Positions 33,884 to 41,439 of a stretch of 48,644 nucleotides of DNA are shown here, piece by piece (the first letter of the stretch is position 1; every line of letters starts with the position of its first letter). Source of the DNA: OFTM10 sp964344055 (GTDB taxonomy: Bacteria; Actinomycetota; Acidimicrobiia; Acidimicrobiales; Aldehydirespiratoraceae). Below the pieces are notes generated by a model. That model was not told the DNA's origin and searched no databases. It saw only the letters and a list, made by a program, of their open reading frames with translations. The translations under genes were made by a program, and so were the position numbers. The stretch covers positions 1 through 48,644 of the forward strand of contig CAYFLT010000031.1 in assembly GCA_964344055.1 (NCBI GenBank), in the 5' to 3' direction.

Positions 33884-35263
33884 GTGACCTCCCCGGTGGT
33901 TCTGGTCTCCAACCGCGGCCCGCTCTCCTTCACCGACGTCGACGGTCGGCTGGTGGCCAAGCGCGGCGCCGGCGGGCTGGTGTCGGGCCTCGCCCCGCTG
34001 GTCGTCGGCACCGACGCGATGTGGATCGCAGCGGCCCTGTCCCCTGGTGATCGCGCCGCCTCGGCCGAAGGAGTCATTGAGGCCGAGGGGCTCCGGGTCC
34101 GCACCCTTGCCATCGACGACGACGTGCTCGGTCCCGCCTACGACGTCATCTGCAACGCCACGCTCTGGTTCCTGTACCACGGCCTTCACGACCTCTCCCG
34201 ACGCCCGCTCATCGACGGCGGTTGGCGTCGCGCCTGGTCGGCCTACCGGGAGTACAACCGGTCCTTCGCCGACGTCGTGGCCGCCGACGCCCCCGAACAC
34301 GCCACCGTCCTGGTCCAGGACTACCACCTCGCCCTGCTCGGGCCGATGCTGCGAGAGCACCGGCCCGACCTCGTCACGGTGCACTTCTCCCACACGCCGT
34401 TCGCTCCTCCGATGCAGATGCGGGTCCTGCCAGCCGACTGCGCCCGCGAGCTGCTCGAGGGCATGGCCGGCCACGACATCTGCGGATTCCACTCGGAGCG
34501 GTGGGCCGCGGACTTCCGGGCGTCGTGTCGCGAGATCCTGGGCCGGGAGCCGGAGACCTTCGTGGCACCCCTCGGCACCGACCCCGAGGACATCGGCGCG
34601 GTGGCCCGGAGTGCACGTTGTGAGGAGGAAGCCACGGCCATCGTCGCGGAGCTCGGCGATCGTCGTCTCATCACCCGCGTCGACCGGATCGAGCTCTCCA
34701 AGAACCTCCTCCGCGGTTTTCGGGCCTACGACCTCCTGCTCACCGAGCGGCCCGACCTGCGTGGCCAGGTGGTCTTCCGAGCCATCGGATACCCGAGTCG
34801 GGAGGGACTCCCCGAGTACCTGGCGTATCGCCAGGAGATCGAGTCACTCGCCGACGTGATCAACCACCGCTGGGGGACCGACGACTGGCAACCGATCGAG
34901 CTCGACTTCGAGGACGACTTCCCCCGGTCGATCGCCCACCTTCGCCGCTACGACGTCCTCGTGGTCAACCCGATCCGCGACGGACTGAACCTCGTCGCCA
35001 AGGAAGGTCCGTTGGTGAACGAGACCGACGGCACGGTGATCCTCAGCCGGGAGGCCGGGGTGCACGACGAACTCGTCGACTTCGTTCTCAGCGTCAACCC
35101 CTACGACATCGCCGAACAAGCGGCCGCCCTGGCCACGGCACTCGACCGAGACCCAGCCTCCCGCGCCACCGCGGCCGCCGCCCTGAAGAAGAAGGCCAGG
35201 GAGCGCACGCCGGCGGACTGGCTCGAAGACCAGCTGGCGGCGGCGGCTTCAGCCCGGCGCTGA
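33884..35263 (+). CDS. otsA: Trehalose-6-phosphate synthase-like glycosyltransferase (GT20)
   Basis: 459 residues. VVLVSNRGPLSF at the N-terminus, TVLVQDYHLALLGPML, then RVDRIELSKNLLRGFRAYD and VVNPIRDGLNLVAKEG are GT20 blocks. It joins UDP- or GDP-glucose to glucose-6-phosphate. Some motifs deviate from classical OtsA: HFSHTPFAPP in place of HIPFP, and SREAG in place of SEFAG. A related sugar-phosphate synthase, such as a glucosylglycerol-phosphate synthase, is therefore possible. The convergent OtsB neighbour supports trehalose synthesis. GTG 33884 is the start. Confidence 0.85.
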   Translation: MTSPVVLVSNRGPLSFTDVDGRLVAKRGAGGLVSGLAPLVVGTDAMWIAAALSPGDRAASAEGVIEAEGLRVRTLAIDDDVLGPAYDVICNATLWFLYHGLHDLSRRPLIDGGWRRAWSAYREYNRSFADVVAADAPEHATVLVQDYHLALLGPMLREHRPDLVTVHFSHTPFAPPMQMRVLPADCARELLEGMAGHDICGFHSERWAADFRASCREILGREPETFVAPLGTDPEDIGAVARSARCEEEATAIVAELGDRRLITRVDRIELSKNLLRGFRAYDLLLTERPDLRGQVVFRAIGYPSREGLPEYLAYRQEIESLADVINHRWGTDDWQPIELDFEDDFPRSIAHLRRYDVLVVNPIRDGLNLVAKEGPLVNETDGTVILSREAGVHDELVDFVLSVNPYDIAEQAAALATALDRDPASRATAAAALKKKARERTPADWLEDQLAAAASARR

Positions 35264-36022
35264 CTCGACCAGGCCGATCAACTCGACGAGCAGGGCCTCG
35301 GCCCCGGCGGGACCGTCGACCACGTGGTCGGCCCGGCTGAGCAGGATCGGTGGGGCTTCGTGGGAGGCCACTCCGATGCGCACCGTGGCCACGCCACGCT
35401 TGGCGAGCAGATCGAGCCCATCGAACGCCGGCAGGTCGCCGAGATCGTCACCCATGTAGGCAACCGGATCGAGATCCTCGGCCAACTCGACCACGGCGGT
35501 CCCCTTGTCGCGGTGGATCGGCGGATGCACCTCGACGGAGAGCTTGGCCGGCCGGGCCTCGACGCCGGTGGCTTCGGCGATGTCTCGCGCCCACTCGGTG
35601 ATGGCGTCGGCGCGGTCCTGCTCGTTGCGGTAGTGGACGGTCAACGAGAGGCCCTTCGATTCGACCGCGGCCCGTCCGAACCGGGTGCCGGCCTCCTCGG
35701 CCAACTGTCGCATCGTCGCCCGCCACTCCTCGGCCTCATGGAGCGTGTGGTGCACTCCCCGGGTCCGCCACTCGAGGCCGTAGAGCCCGACGAGGTCGAT
35801 CCCCATCGGGATGAACGGATCGAGGAAGCTGACCGGGCGCCCCGAGACCACGGCCACCCGGCCGAGCTTGGCCCGTAGTCGTTCCAGGAGCTCTGGCATG
35901 CCGGGTCGCGGCACGGCGTCGTCGGGATTGGCGGTGATGTCGGACAGGACACCGTCGAAGTCGAGGAACAGGGCGGCGCGTGAGGGCGCCCACCCGAACG
36001 GGTCGAGAGGATGGTGGGGCAC
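35249..36022 (-). CDS. otsB: Trehalose-6-phosphate phosphatase (HAD family)
   Basis: 257 residues. ALFLDFDGVLSDITANPDD is HAD motif I; VAVVSGRP motif II; VAYMGDDLGDLPAFDGL motif IV. It removes phosphate from trehalose-6-phosphate. GTG 36022 is the start, and the gene overlaps the end of otsA by 15 bases in convergent orientation. LytR_C lies just upstream on the same strand, 15 bases away, so these may be one transcript. Confidence 0.92.
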   Translation of the reverse strand: MPHHPLDPFGWAPSRAALFLDFDGVLSDITANPDDAVPRPGMPELLERLRAKLGRVAVVSGRPVSFLDPFIPMGIDLVGLYGLEWRTRGVHHTLHEAEEWRATMRQLAEEAGTRFGRAAVESKGLSLTVHYRNEQDRADAITEWARDIAEATGVEARPAKLSVEVHPPIHRDKGTAVVELAEDLDPVAYMGDDLGDLPAFDGLDLLAKRGVATVRIGVASHEAPPILLSRADHVVDGPAGAEALLVELIGLVESAPG

Positions 36023-36037
36023 CGCCGGTCGGAAAAC

Positions 36038-36718
36038 TCAGCTGCTGGTGTGCAGGACGGCGTCCGTGCCGAGCACGACCCAGATGTGGAAGTCCTCGAC
36101 CCCGGTGGCGTCCTCGACGAGCGCAGTGGGATCGGCCGGGGCGGGCCGCAACACGGCGGCGGGATCGGCGCCCAGCTCCTGGGCCACCGCGGCCGCGTCC
36201 TGGTCGTAGCCGGTGAGGTAGTAGATCGCCGACGCTTCGACCGGGCGCGTGGCCGCGTTCTCGGCCGCGCCGATGTAGCCGGCGGTGGTGAGAATCTGCA
36301 TTCGAGCACCGGCGAGACCGGCTTCGCCGACCCCGTTGATGACCACGACCTTCACCTCGTTGACCGGGTGGGTGGTGGGAGTGGCCGGCGCTTCGGACGT
36401 CGGTGTGGTGGTGTCGGTGCCGGCCGCGTCATCGCCCGCGGCGTCGTCCCCGGTCTCGAAGCCGGAATCATCGGTGGAGCCGTCGTCGGCCGCCGCACCC
36501 GTACCATCGTCGCCGCTGTCGTCGTTGTCCGTGCCGGCATCGCTTCCCGTGGAGGTGACGGGAGCGGCACTCGAGTCGCCGCCGACGCCGCCCTTCCACA
36601 GGAGGAGGAAGCCGATGACGACCGCGACCGCGATCAGGGCGCCGCCTCGAGCGGCGGCATTGCCCGTGGAGCGGGCGAAGGATCCATCGGCGGCGGCGTA
36701 ACGCCCGGGTGCGGTCAT
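36038..36718 (-). CDS. Membrane-anchored LytR_C-domain protein
   Basis: 226 residues. A single membrane segment near residues 25-43 (RGGALIAVAVVIGFLLLW) leads to a long Asp/Gly/Thr-rich linker, probably crossing the wall. A LytR_C domain follows: EVKVVVINGVGEAGLAGARM, then AATRPVEASAIYYLTGYDQD. Such domains usually follow LCP ligases; here it stands alone. Function is envelope-related by family. The start overlaps the DUF3263 stop by 4 bases, an actinobacterial gene pair. Confidence 0.85.
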   Translation of the reverse strand: MTAPGRYAAADGSFARSTGNAAARGGALIAVAVVIGFLLLWKGGVGGDSSAAPVTSTGSDAGTDNDDSGDDGTGAAADDGSTDDSGFETGDDAAGDDAAGTDTTTPTSEAPATPTTHPVNEVKVVVINGVGEAGLAGARMQILTTAGYIGAAENAATRPVEASAIYYLTGYDQDAAAVAQELGADPAAVLRPAPADPTALVEDATGVEDFHIWVVLGTDAVLHTSS

Positions 36719-36978
36719 CGGCTCTGCTCCTCGTTGACCGGGGCCAGGGTCTGTTGTCGACTCCGGCGACGCCGATCTCGCATGCGGCGGAGGCGTCGAA
36801 CCGTCATCGGGTCATGGTGCTCCGCGTCGGGCCGATCGATCAATTCGTTGAGGAGCTCGTAGTAGCGGGTGGTGGACAGCTCCAACTTCTCCGCGATCGC
36901 GACCTCTTTCGGACCCGGCTCGGTCCACCAGGTCCGTTCGAGTTCGAGGATGGCGCGCTCGCGCTCGGTCAGCTCCAT
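36715..36978 (-). CDS. DUF3263 small actinobacterial protein
   Basis: 87 residues. ELTERERAILELERTWWTEP then TRYYELLNELIDRPDAEHHD and an Arg-rich tail match DUF3263. It is probably a DNA-binding regulator with a helix-turn-helix core (inference). ATG 36978 is chosen. The longer open frame continues through the tRNA gene and its translated piece is a known false extension. Confidence 0.9.
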   Translation of the reverse strand: MELTERERAILELERTWWTEPGPKEVAIAEKLELSTTRYYELLNELIDRPDAEHHDPMTVRRLRRMRDRRRRSRQQTLAPVNEEQSR

Positions 36979-37061
36979 TGCGACAGCCTTGCAGATAACA
37001 CGGCCCGGGTGGGGCCGCTCCGCCTCTACGCTGACACAACCAGGCGGTTCGCCGCCACGAC

Positions 37062-37134
37062 GCCCGTGTAGCTCAGTTGGTAGAGCAGCTGTCTTGTAAA
37101 CAGCAGGTCGCAGGTTCGACTCCTGTCGCGGGCT
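37062..37134 (+). tRNA. tRNA-Thr, anticodon TGT
   Basis: 73 bases with a full cloverleaf. The acceptor stem GCCCGTG pairs with CGCGGGC and the discriminator is T. The D arm is GCTC-AGTTGGTA-GAGC; the anticodon arm GCTGT-CTTGTAA-ACAGC reads TGT; the T arm is GCAGG-TTCGACT-CCTGT. CCA is not encoded. Confidence 0.97.
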
Positions 37135-37146
37135 CGCCATCGACAC

Positions 37147-38070
37147 TCAGAGTCGGCGTCGGGTGATCTCGTAACACGCGAGGGCAGCCGCACTCGACAC
37201 GTTGAGCGAGTCGAGGACGCCGAGGAGTGGGATCGACGCCACCGTGTCGCACCGCTCCCGGACCAGGCGCGACAATCCGGGGCCCTCCGCACCGAGCACG
37301 AGTGCCACCGGCTCGTCCGCGACCGGGAGATCGAACAGGGAGCGGTCGCCGCCCGCATCGAGTCCGACCGTCCAGATGCCTCGCGCTCCCAGAGTCTTCA
37401 TGGTTGCCGGCAAACCGCCGACAACCGCCATACGGAGATGCTCGATCGCCCCTGCCGCGGCCTTGGCCACGGTCGGGGTCACGTGGGCAGCCCGGTGCCG
37501 CGGAAGCACCACCCCGCTCACTCCGGCGCACTCGGCGGTACGCAGGATTGCGCCGAGGTTGCCCGGATCGGTGATGCCGTCCAGCAGGAGGAGGAACGGC
37601 GGCGTGCCGTCCCGGTCCGCTTCGAGCAGGTCCTCCAGAGGGGTGGGGCGAAGCGGCTGGGCGGTCGCCAGCACACCCTGGGCGCCGTCGGTTCGGGTCA
37701 TCGACTCGAACTTGCTCCGCGAGATCTCCCGGATCGTGACCTTCGCCTCGTCGGCGAGATCGATGATGTCGTCGAGGATCGGGGCGTGATCGAGGTCGCC
37801 GGCCAGGACGACCTCACGGGTGCGACGGGTGCCGGCCATGAGCAGCTCCCGTACTGCGTGGCGGCCTTCGACCTGATCCCCGCCGAGGCTCTGGCGACCA
37901 CGGCCCTCATCGGGTTGTCGGATGGGGGTCGTGCCTCGCTGGCCATCGCGGCGGCGCGGTTGTCGCTGCTGCCCCTTGCCGCGACCGCCACCCTTCGGGG
38001 CGGCCCTCCGGGGGCCACCGCGAGCCGGACCGGGGCGTCGCCCACCCTTCCCGCCGCGACCGTTGCTCAT
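37147..38070 (-). CDS. rlmB: 23S rRNA 2'-O-methyltransferase RlmB-like (SpoU family)
   Basis: 307 residues. SpoU motifs: LLLDGITDPGNLGAILRTAE, ALVLGAEGPGLSRLV and LDSLNVSSAAALACYE. It methylates a 23S rRNA guanosine ribose, by family. The first ~65 residues are an Arg/Gly-rich extension (GRGGKGGRRPGPARGG and on) of low complexity, likely RNA-binding. ATG 38070 overlaps the ispF stop by 4 bases. The ispD-ispF-rlmB order is common in actinobacteria. Confidence 0.92.
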   Translation of the reverse strand: MSNGRGGKGGRRPGPARGGPRRAAPKGGGRGKGQQRQPRRRDGQRGTTPIRQPDEGRGRQSLGGDQVEGRHAVRELLMAGTRRTREVVLAGDLDHAPILDDIIDLADEAKVTIREISRSKFESMTRTDGAQGVLATAQPLRPTPLEDLLEADRDGTPPFLLLLDGITDPGNLGAILRTAECAGVSGVVLPRHRAAHVTPTVAKAAAGAIEHLRMAVVGGLPATMKTLGARGIWTVGLDAGGDRSLFDLPVADEPVALVLGAEGPGLSRLVRERCDTVASIPLLGVLDSLNVSSAAALACYEITRRRL

Positions 38071-38555
38071 CGCGCCACCAGGGCGACCGCCCATGCGGCG
38101 ATACCTTCCCCTCGACCAAGCGCACCGACTCCCTCGGTACGGCGCCCGGTGACGGTGACCGGAGCGCCGACCGCGTCGCTGAGGTTCTGTTGCATCTGTT
38201 CCTTCACTGGAGCGAGTTTGGGCGCATCGAGCACGACGGAGCAGTCGATGTTGCCGGGATACCACCCGGCGTCTCGAACCGCCGCCCCCACCTGCCGCAG
38301 CAACTCGATGCTGTCGGCGCCGGCGAGGGCGGGATCGGTATCGGGAAACATCTGGCCGATGTCGCCGAGGCCGGCGGCCCCGAGCAGCGCGTCCGCACAG
38401 ACGTGGGCGATCACATCCGCATCGCTGTGGCCGGCGAGCCCCGGTGTGCCGTCGAACCGGACTCCCCCGAGCACGAGCACCCGGGCGGGGTCGTCGGACC
38501 TGGCATGGATGTCGAACGCCTGGCCGACCCGGAACGGGATGTCGGGCTCAGCCAT
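38067..38555 (-). CDS. ispF: 2-C-methyl-D-erythritol 2,4-cyclodiphosphate synthase
   Basis: 162 residues, the usual length. It closes CDP-ME-2-phosphate to MEcPP in the MEP isoprenoid pathway. Zinc ligands are in GQAFDIHA and LAGHSDADVIAHVCADALLG. FPDTDP and VTVTGRRTEGVGALGRGEGI also match. It overlaps ispD by 8 bases and rlmB by 4. Confidence 0.95.
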   Translation of the reverse strand: MAEPDIPFRVGQAFDIHARSDDPARVLVLGGVRFDGTPGLAGHSDADVIAHVCADALLGAAGLGDIGQMFPDTDPALAGADSIELLRQVGAAVRDAGWYPGNIDCSVVLDAPKLAPVKEQMQQNLSDAVGAPVTVTGRRTEGVGALGRGEGIAAWAVALVAR

Positions 38556-39219
38556 CGCGGTCCCGATCGATCAGGGCCAGGGCGAGATCCAGGTCGAGCG
38601 GGGTGGTGATCTTCAGATTCCGACGATCGCCGTGCACGAGCACCACTGTGCCACCCGCCGCCTCGACCAGGGTGGCGTCGTCGGTGGCGTCCGCTCCCGA
38701 CGCATGAGCCGCGCGCAGCCGCTCCGCCGGAAACCCCTGTGGGGTCTGGACCGCGACCAGTTCGGACCGGTCGATCACCCCATCTCCCCGCCGACGAATG
38801 GTGTCGGTCAGCGGTACGGCCGGCACGACCGCGTCAGCCCCCTTGTCCACTGCTTCGATCACCGATTCGTAGATCAGATCGGTCGCCAGGGGTCGGGCGC
38901 CGTCGTGGACGAGCACGATCTCGGCCGAGGGCGGCACCGCGGCCAGGCCGCGACGCACCGAGCCAGCCCGCGAGCTGTCTCCCACGACGACCGTGAACGA
39001 CGCGCCCGGTGGCGCGGTGAGCTCCGGCACCGCGACCGTCGGGTCCGAGGGTACGACGACGACCACACCGGCGGCATGCCGGGCCGCCATCGTGATCGAT
39101 CGCTCGACGACGAGTTCCCCGCCGAGGTCGAGGAACTGCTTCGGTGCGCCGAAGCGAGTGCCCGCACCGGCGGCCACCACGACCACCCACACCTCCGGCT
39201 TCGGCTCGCTCAGTGCCAT
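38548..39219 (-). CDS. ispD: 2-C-methyl-D-erythritol 4-phosphate cytidylyltransferase
   Basis: 223 residues. VVVVAAGAGTRFGAPKQFLD is the nucleotide-binding loop; VLVHDGARPLATDLIYESVI and AVPLTDTIRR are catalytic blocks; VAVQTPQGFPAERLRAAH is also typical. It makes CDP-ME from MEP and CTP. It is the first gene of ispD-ispF-rlmB and divergent from the Crp-like regulator. Confidence 0.95.
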   Translation of the reverse strand: MALSEPKPEVWVVVVAAGAGTRFGAPKQFLDLGGELVVERSITMAARHAAGVVVVVPSDPTVAVPELTAPPGASFTVVVGDSSRAGSVRRGLAAVPPSAEIVLVHDGARPLATDLIYESVIEAVDKGADAVVPAVPLTDTIRRRGDGVIDRSELVAVQTPQGFPAERLRAAHASGADATDDATLVEAAGGTVVLVHGDRRNLKITTPLDLDLALALIDRDRDG

Positions 39220-39273
39220 GGGCCAATCCTGGCAGCACCGGAGGGATTCACCTCACTAGTGTGGGCTCCGCAC

Positions 39274-39933
39274 ATGTCTCACACCACCCTTCTTCGATCC
39301 ACCCTCCTCTTCGCGGAACTCGACGACAGCACTCTCGAACAGATTCTCGACGCCTCGACCGAACGTTCGTTGCGTCGCGGCGACGTGCTGTTCAGCGAGG
39401 GCGAGGCCCCCGACTACCTGTACGTGGTGGTGGCCGGACGGATCGCCATCGCCAACAAGTCGATCGACGGGCGGGAGTCGGTCGTGGCGCTGATGGAGCC
39501 GGGTGACCTGTTCGGCGAAATGGGCGTGTTCGACAACCTGGGCCGCTCCGCGGAGGCACGAGCGCTCGAACCGTCCACGGTGGTCGCGGTGCCGTATGCA
39601 CCGGTGCAGGACCTCTACGAGCATCGACCGTCCGAGCTCTGGAACGTGGTGAAGCTCCTCGCCGCACGGCTCCGCTCGATGGATGAAGCACTGGCCGACT
39701 CGGTCTTCCTCGACGTCACCGGCCGAACCGCGAAACGGCTGCTGGAACTGGCGGGCGAAAGCGACGAGTTCACCCTGCCGATCACCCAGGAGGAACTCGC
39801 CGGAATGGTGGGCGCCAGCCGCGAGCGGGTCAACAAGGCGATCGCGTCGTTTGTCCGCCTCGGCTGGCTCGACCAGTCCGATCGCCGCTACGTCATCACC
39901 AACCGCGAACAGCTCTCAATTCGCTCCCGCTGA
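39274..39933 (+). CDS. Crp/Fnr-family transcriptional regulator
   Basis: 219 residues. The cyclic-nucleotide-binding barrel contains LYVVVAGRIAIANK and EPGDLFGEMGVFDNLGRSAEARAL, whose GEMG...R-A pattern fits cAMP binding. The C-terminal winged helix has TQEELAGMVGASRERVNKAI. Length and layout match actinobacterial Crp/GlxR. ATG 39274 is chosen; the frame upstream is open only as a shadow of ispD. It is convergent with radA. Confidence 0.93.
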   Translation: MSHTTLLRSTLLFAELDDSTLEQILDASTERSLRRGDVLFSEGEAPDYLYVVVAGRIAIANKSIDGRESVVALMEPGDLFGEMGVFDNLGRSAEARALEPSTVVAVPYAPVQDLYEHRPSELWNVVKLLAARLRSMDEALADSVFLDVTGRTAKRLLELAGESDEFTLPITQEELAGMVGASRERVNKAIASFVRLGWLDQSDRRYVITNREQLSIRSR

Positions 39934-39944
39934 CCACACCCCCA

Positions 39945-39995
39945 CGAACTGGGTGGGCCTGGTGTCGGAAACCGACGGTCTACCCACCCAGTTCG
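39945..39995. repeat. Nested inverted repeat between crp-like gene and radA
   Basis: Perfect 13-base arms CGAACTGGGTGGG and CCCACCCAGTTCG surround a 25-base loop that itself holds GTCGG-AAA-CCGAC. It could be a bidirectional terminator or one more member of the hairpin family; it ends 15 bases before the radA stop. Confidence 0.8.
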
Positions 39996-40009
39996 GAGAA
40001 ATGGGGGGT

Positions 40010-41365
40010 TCAGCGGCTGCCGACGTCTGCGAGGGCGATGGCGGCAGCGAGGGTCGGTGCCCGTAGGACCGCGAGCCCGTCCGGGGCTTCACCGGTGGCG
40101 TGGGGCACGATCGCCCTCCGGAACCCCATCCGCGACGCCTCGTTCAGCCTCCGGTTGATGTGGCTGACGTGCCGGAGTTCTCCCCCGAGCCCGACCTCGC
40201 CGACCACGACGAGGTCGTCGGCCAGCGGGTTGCCGGTGAGCGACGAGGCGACCGCCAGCGCCACCGCAGCGTCGGCCCCGGGGTCGGAGACACGGGCGCC
40301 GCCGACTGCCAGGGCGTAGACGTCAGAACTCATCACGCTGAGTCCACAACGCCGCTCGAGTACCGCTAGCAACATCGCGAGGCGACCGTGGTCGAGGCCC
40401 TGGGCCGATCGGCGGGGGTTGGCGAGCTGTGTGGGCGCCACCAACGCCTGGACCTCGATCAGCAACGGACGGTTGCCATCGACGGTCGGGACCACCGCCG
40501 AGCCCGAGATTCCCGTGACCCGGTCGGCGAGGAACAGGCCGCTCGGGTCATCGACCGGAGCGAGACCCGCCTCGTCCATCTGCAGCAGGCCGACCTCGGT
40601 GGTCGGGCCGAACCGATGCTTGCTCGCCCGCAAGAGCCGGAGCCCGTGGTGGCGGTCGCCGTCGAACTCGAGCACCGTGTCGACGACGTGCTCGAGCACC
40701 CGGGGCCCGGCGAGTGTGCCCTCTTTGGTCACATGGCCCACGAGGAGGACCGCGCATCCGTGTTGTTTTGCATAGGACACCAGCCGGTGGGAACTCTCGC
40801 GGACCTGGGCGACCGACCCCGGCGCCGACGCGAGCGCCGGATCATGGAGCGTCTGGACCGAATCGACGACCACCAGGTCGGGCTTCATCTCCTCGAGATG
40901 GGTGAGGATGTGGGGCACCGCGGTCTCCGCGACCAGCCAGAGTTCGGGGTGGACCGCACCCAGGCGGTCGGCCCTACCCCTCACCTGGCCGGCCGACTCC
41001 TCACCCGAGACATAGAGGCATCGGGTGCCCTCGTGGGCCGCGGCGCCCAAGAGTTGGAGCAGCAGGGTCGACTTGCCGATGCCCGGCTCACCACCGACCA
41101 GGGTGACCGACCCTGGCACCAATCCGCCGCCGAGAACCCGATCGACCTCACCGAGCCCGGTGGAACGGGCGGTGCTCGATTCGTCGGCCACATCCGCCAT
41201 CGGCTTCGGCGTGGATCGCGGTGGGAGCGAAGCCGCACTCGGCTCTCGTATGTCGAGCTCTTCAACGAGGGTGTTCCATTCGCCGCAGCCGTCGCAACGA
41301 CCGGCCCATTTGGGGCTCTCCGCACCACACTCGGTGCATCGATGAACCGTCCTCGTCTTCGCCAT
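40010..41365 (-). CDS. radA: DNA repair protein RadA (Sms)
   Basis: 451 residues. The N-terminal zinc finger CTECGAESPKWAGRCDGCGEW, Walker A GGEPGIGKST, Walker B LVVVDSVQT and the Lon-like C-terminal domain with GEVGLGGELRHV are all present. RadA processes recombination branches. The RadA signature KNRFG reads KHRFG here (SKHRFGPTTE), a change at a conserved position. ATG 41365 is the family start. Confidence 0.96.
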   Translation of the reverse strand: MAKTRTVHRCTECGAESPKWAGRCDGCGEWNTLVEELDIREPSAASLPPRSTPKPMADVADESSTARSTGLGEVDRVLGGGLVPGSVTLVGGEPGIGKSTLLLQLLGAAAHEGTRCLYVSGEESAGQVRGRADRLGAVHPELWLVAETAVPHILTHLEEMKPDLVVVDSVQTLHDPALASAPGSVAQVRESSHRLVSYAKQHGCAVLLVGHVTKEGTLAGPRVLEHVVDTVLEFDGDRHHGLRLLRASKHRFGPTTEVGLLQMDEAGLAPVDDPSGLFLADRVTGISGSAVVPTVDGNRPLLIEVQALVAPTQLANPRRSAQGLDHGRLAMLLAVLERRCGLSVMSSDVYALAVGGARVSDPGADAAVALAVASSLTGNPLADDLVVVGEVGLGGELRHVSHINRRLNEASRMGFRRAIVPHATGEAPDGLAVLRAPTLAAAIALADVGSR

Positions 41366-41397
41366 GTGAGCACTCTAGGGAAGGCGTGTGACACGGG

Positions 41398-41432
41398 AGT
41401 TGTTTCGGGTGCCTGGCACCAGCGAAACAACT
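41398..41432. repeat. Hairpin element with AGTTGTTTCG arms
   Basis: Ten-base arms AGTTGTTTCG and CGAAACAACT enclose GGTGCCTGGCACCAG. The inner palindrome GGTGCCTGGCACC is identical to that in the element at 11907, although the arms differ. Confidence 0.88.
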
Positions 41433-41439
41433 GGCGGAG

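Noticed and set aside
36979..37358. Minus-strand extensions reading SNLRPAVYKTAALPTELHG or SRTCDLLFTRQLLYQLSYTG
   Set aside because: These are translations across the tRNA-Thr gene, a well-known source of false proteins.
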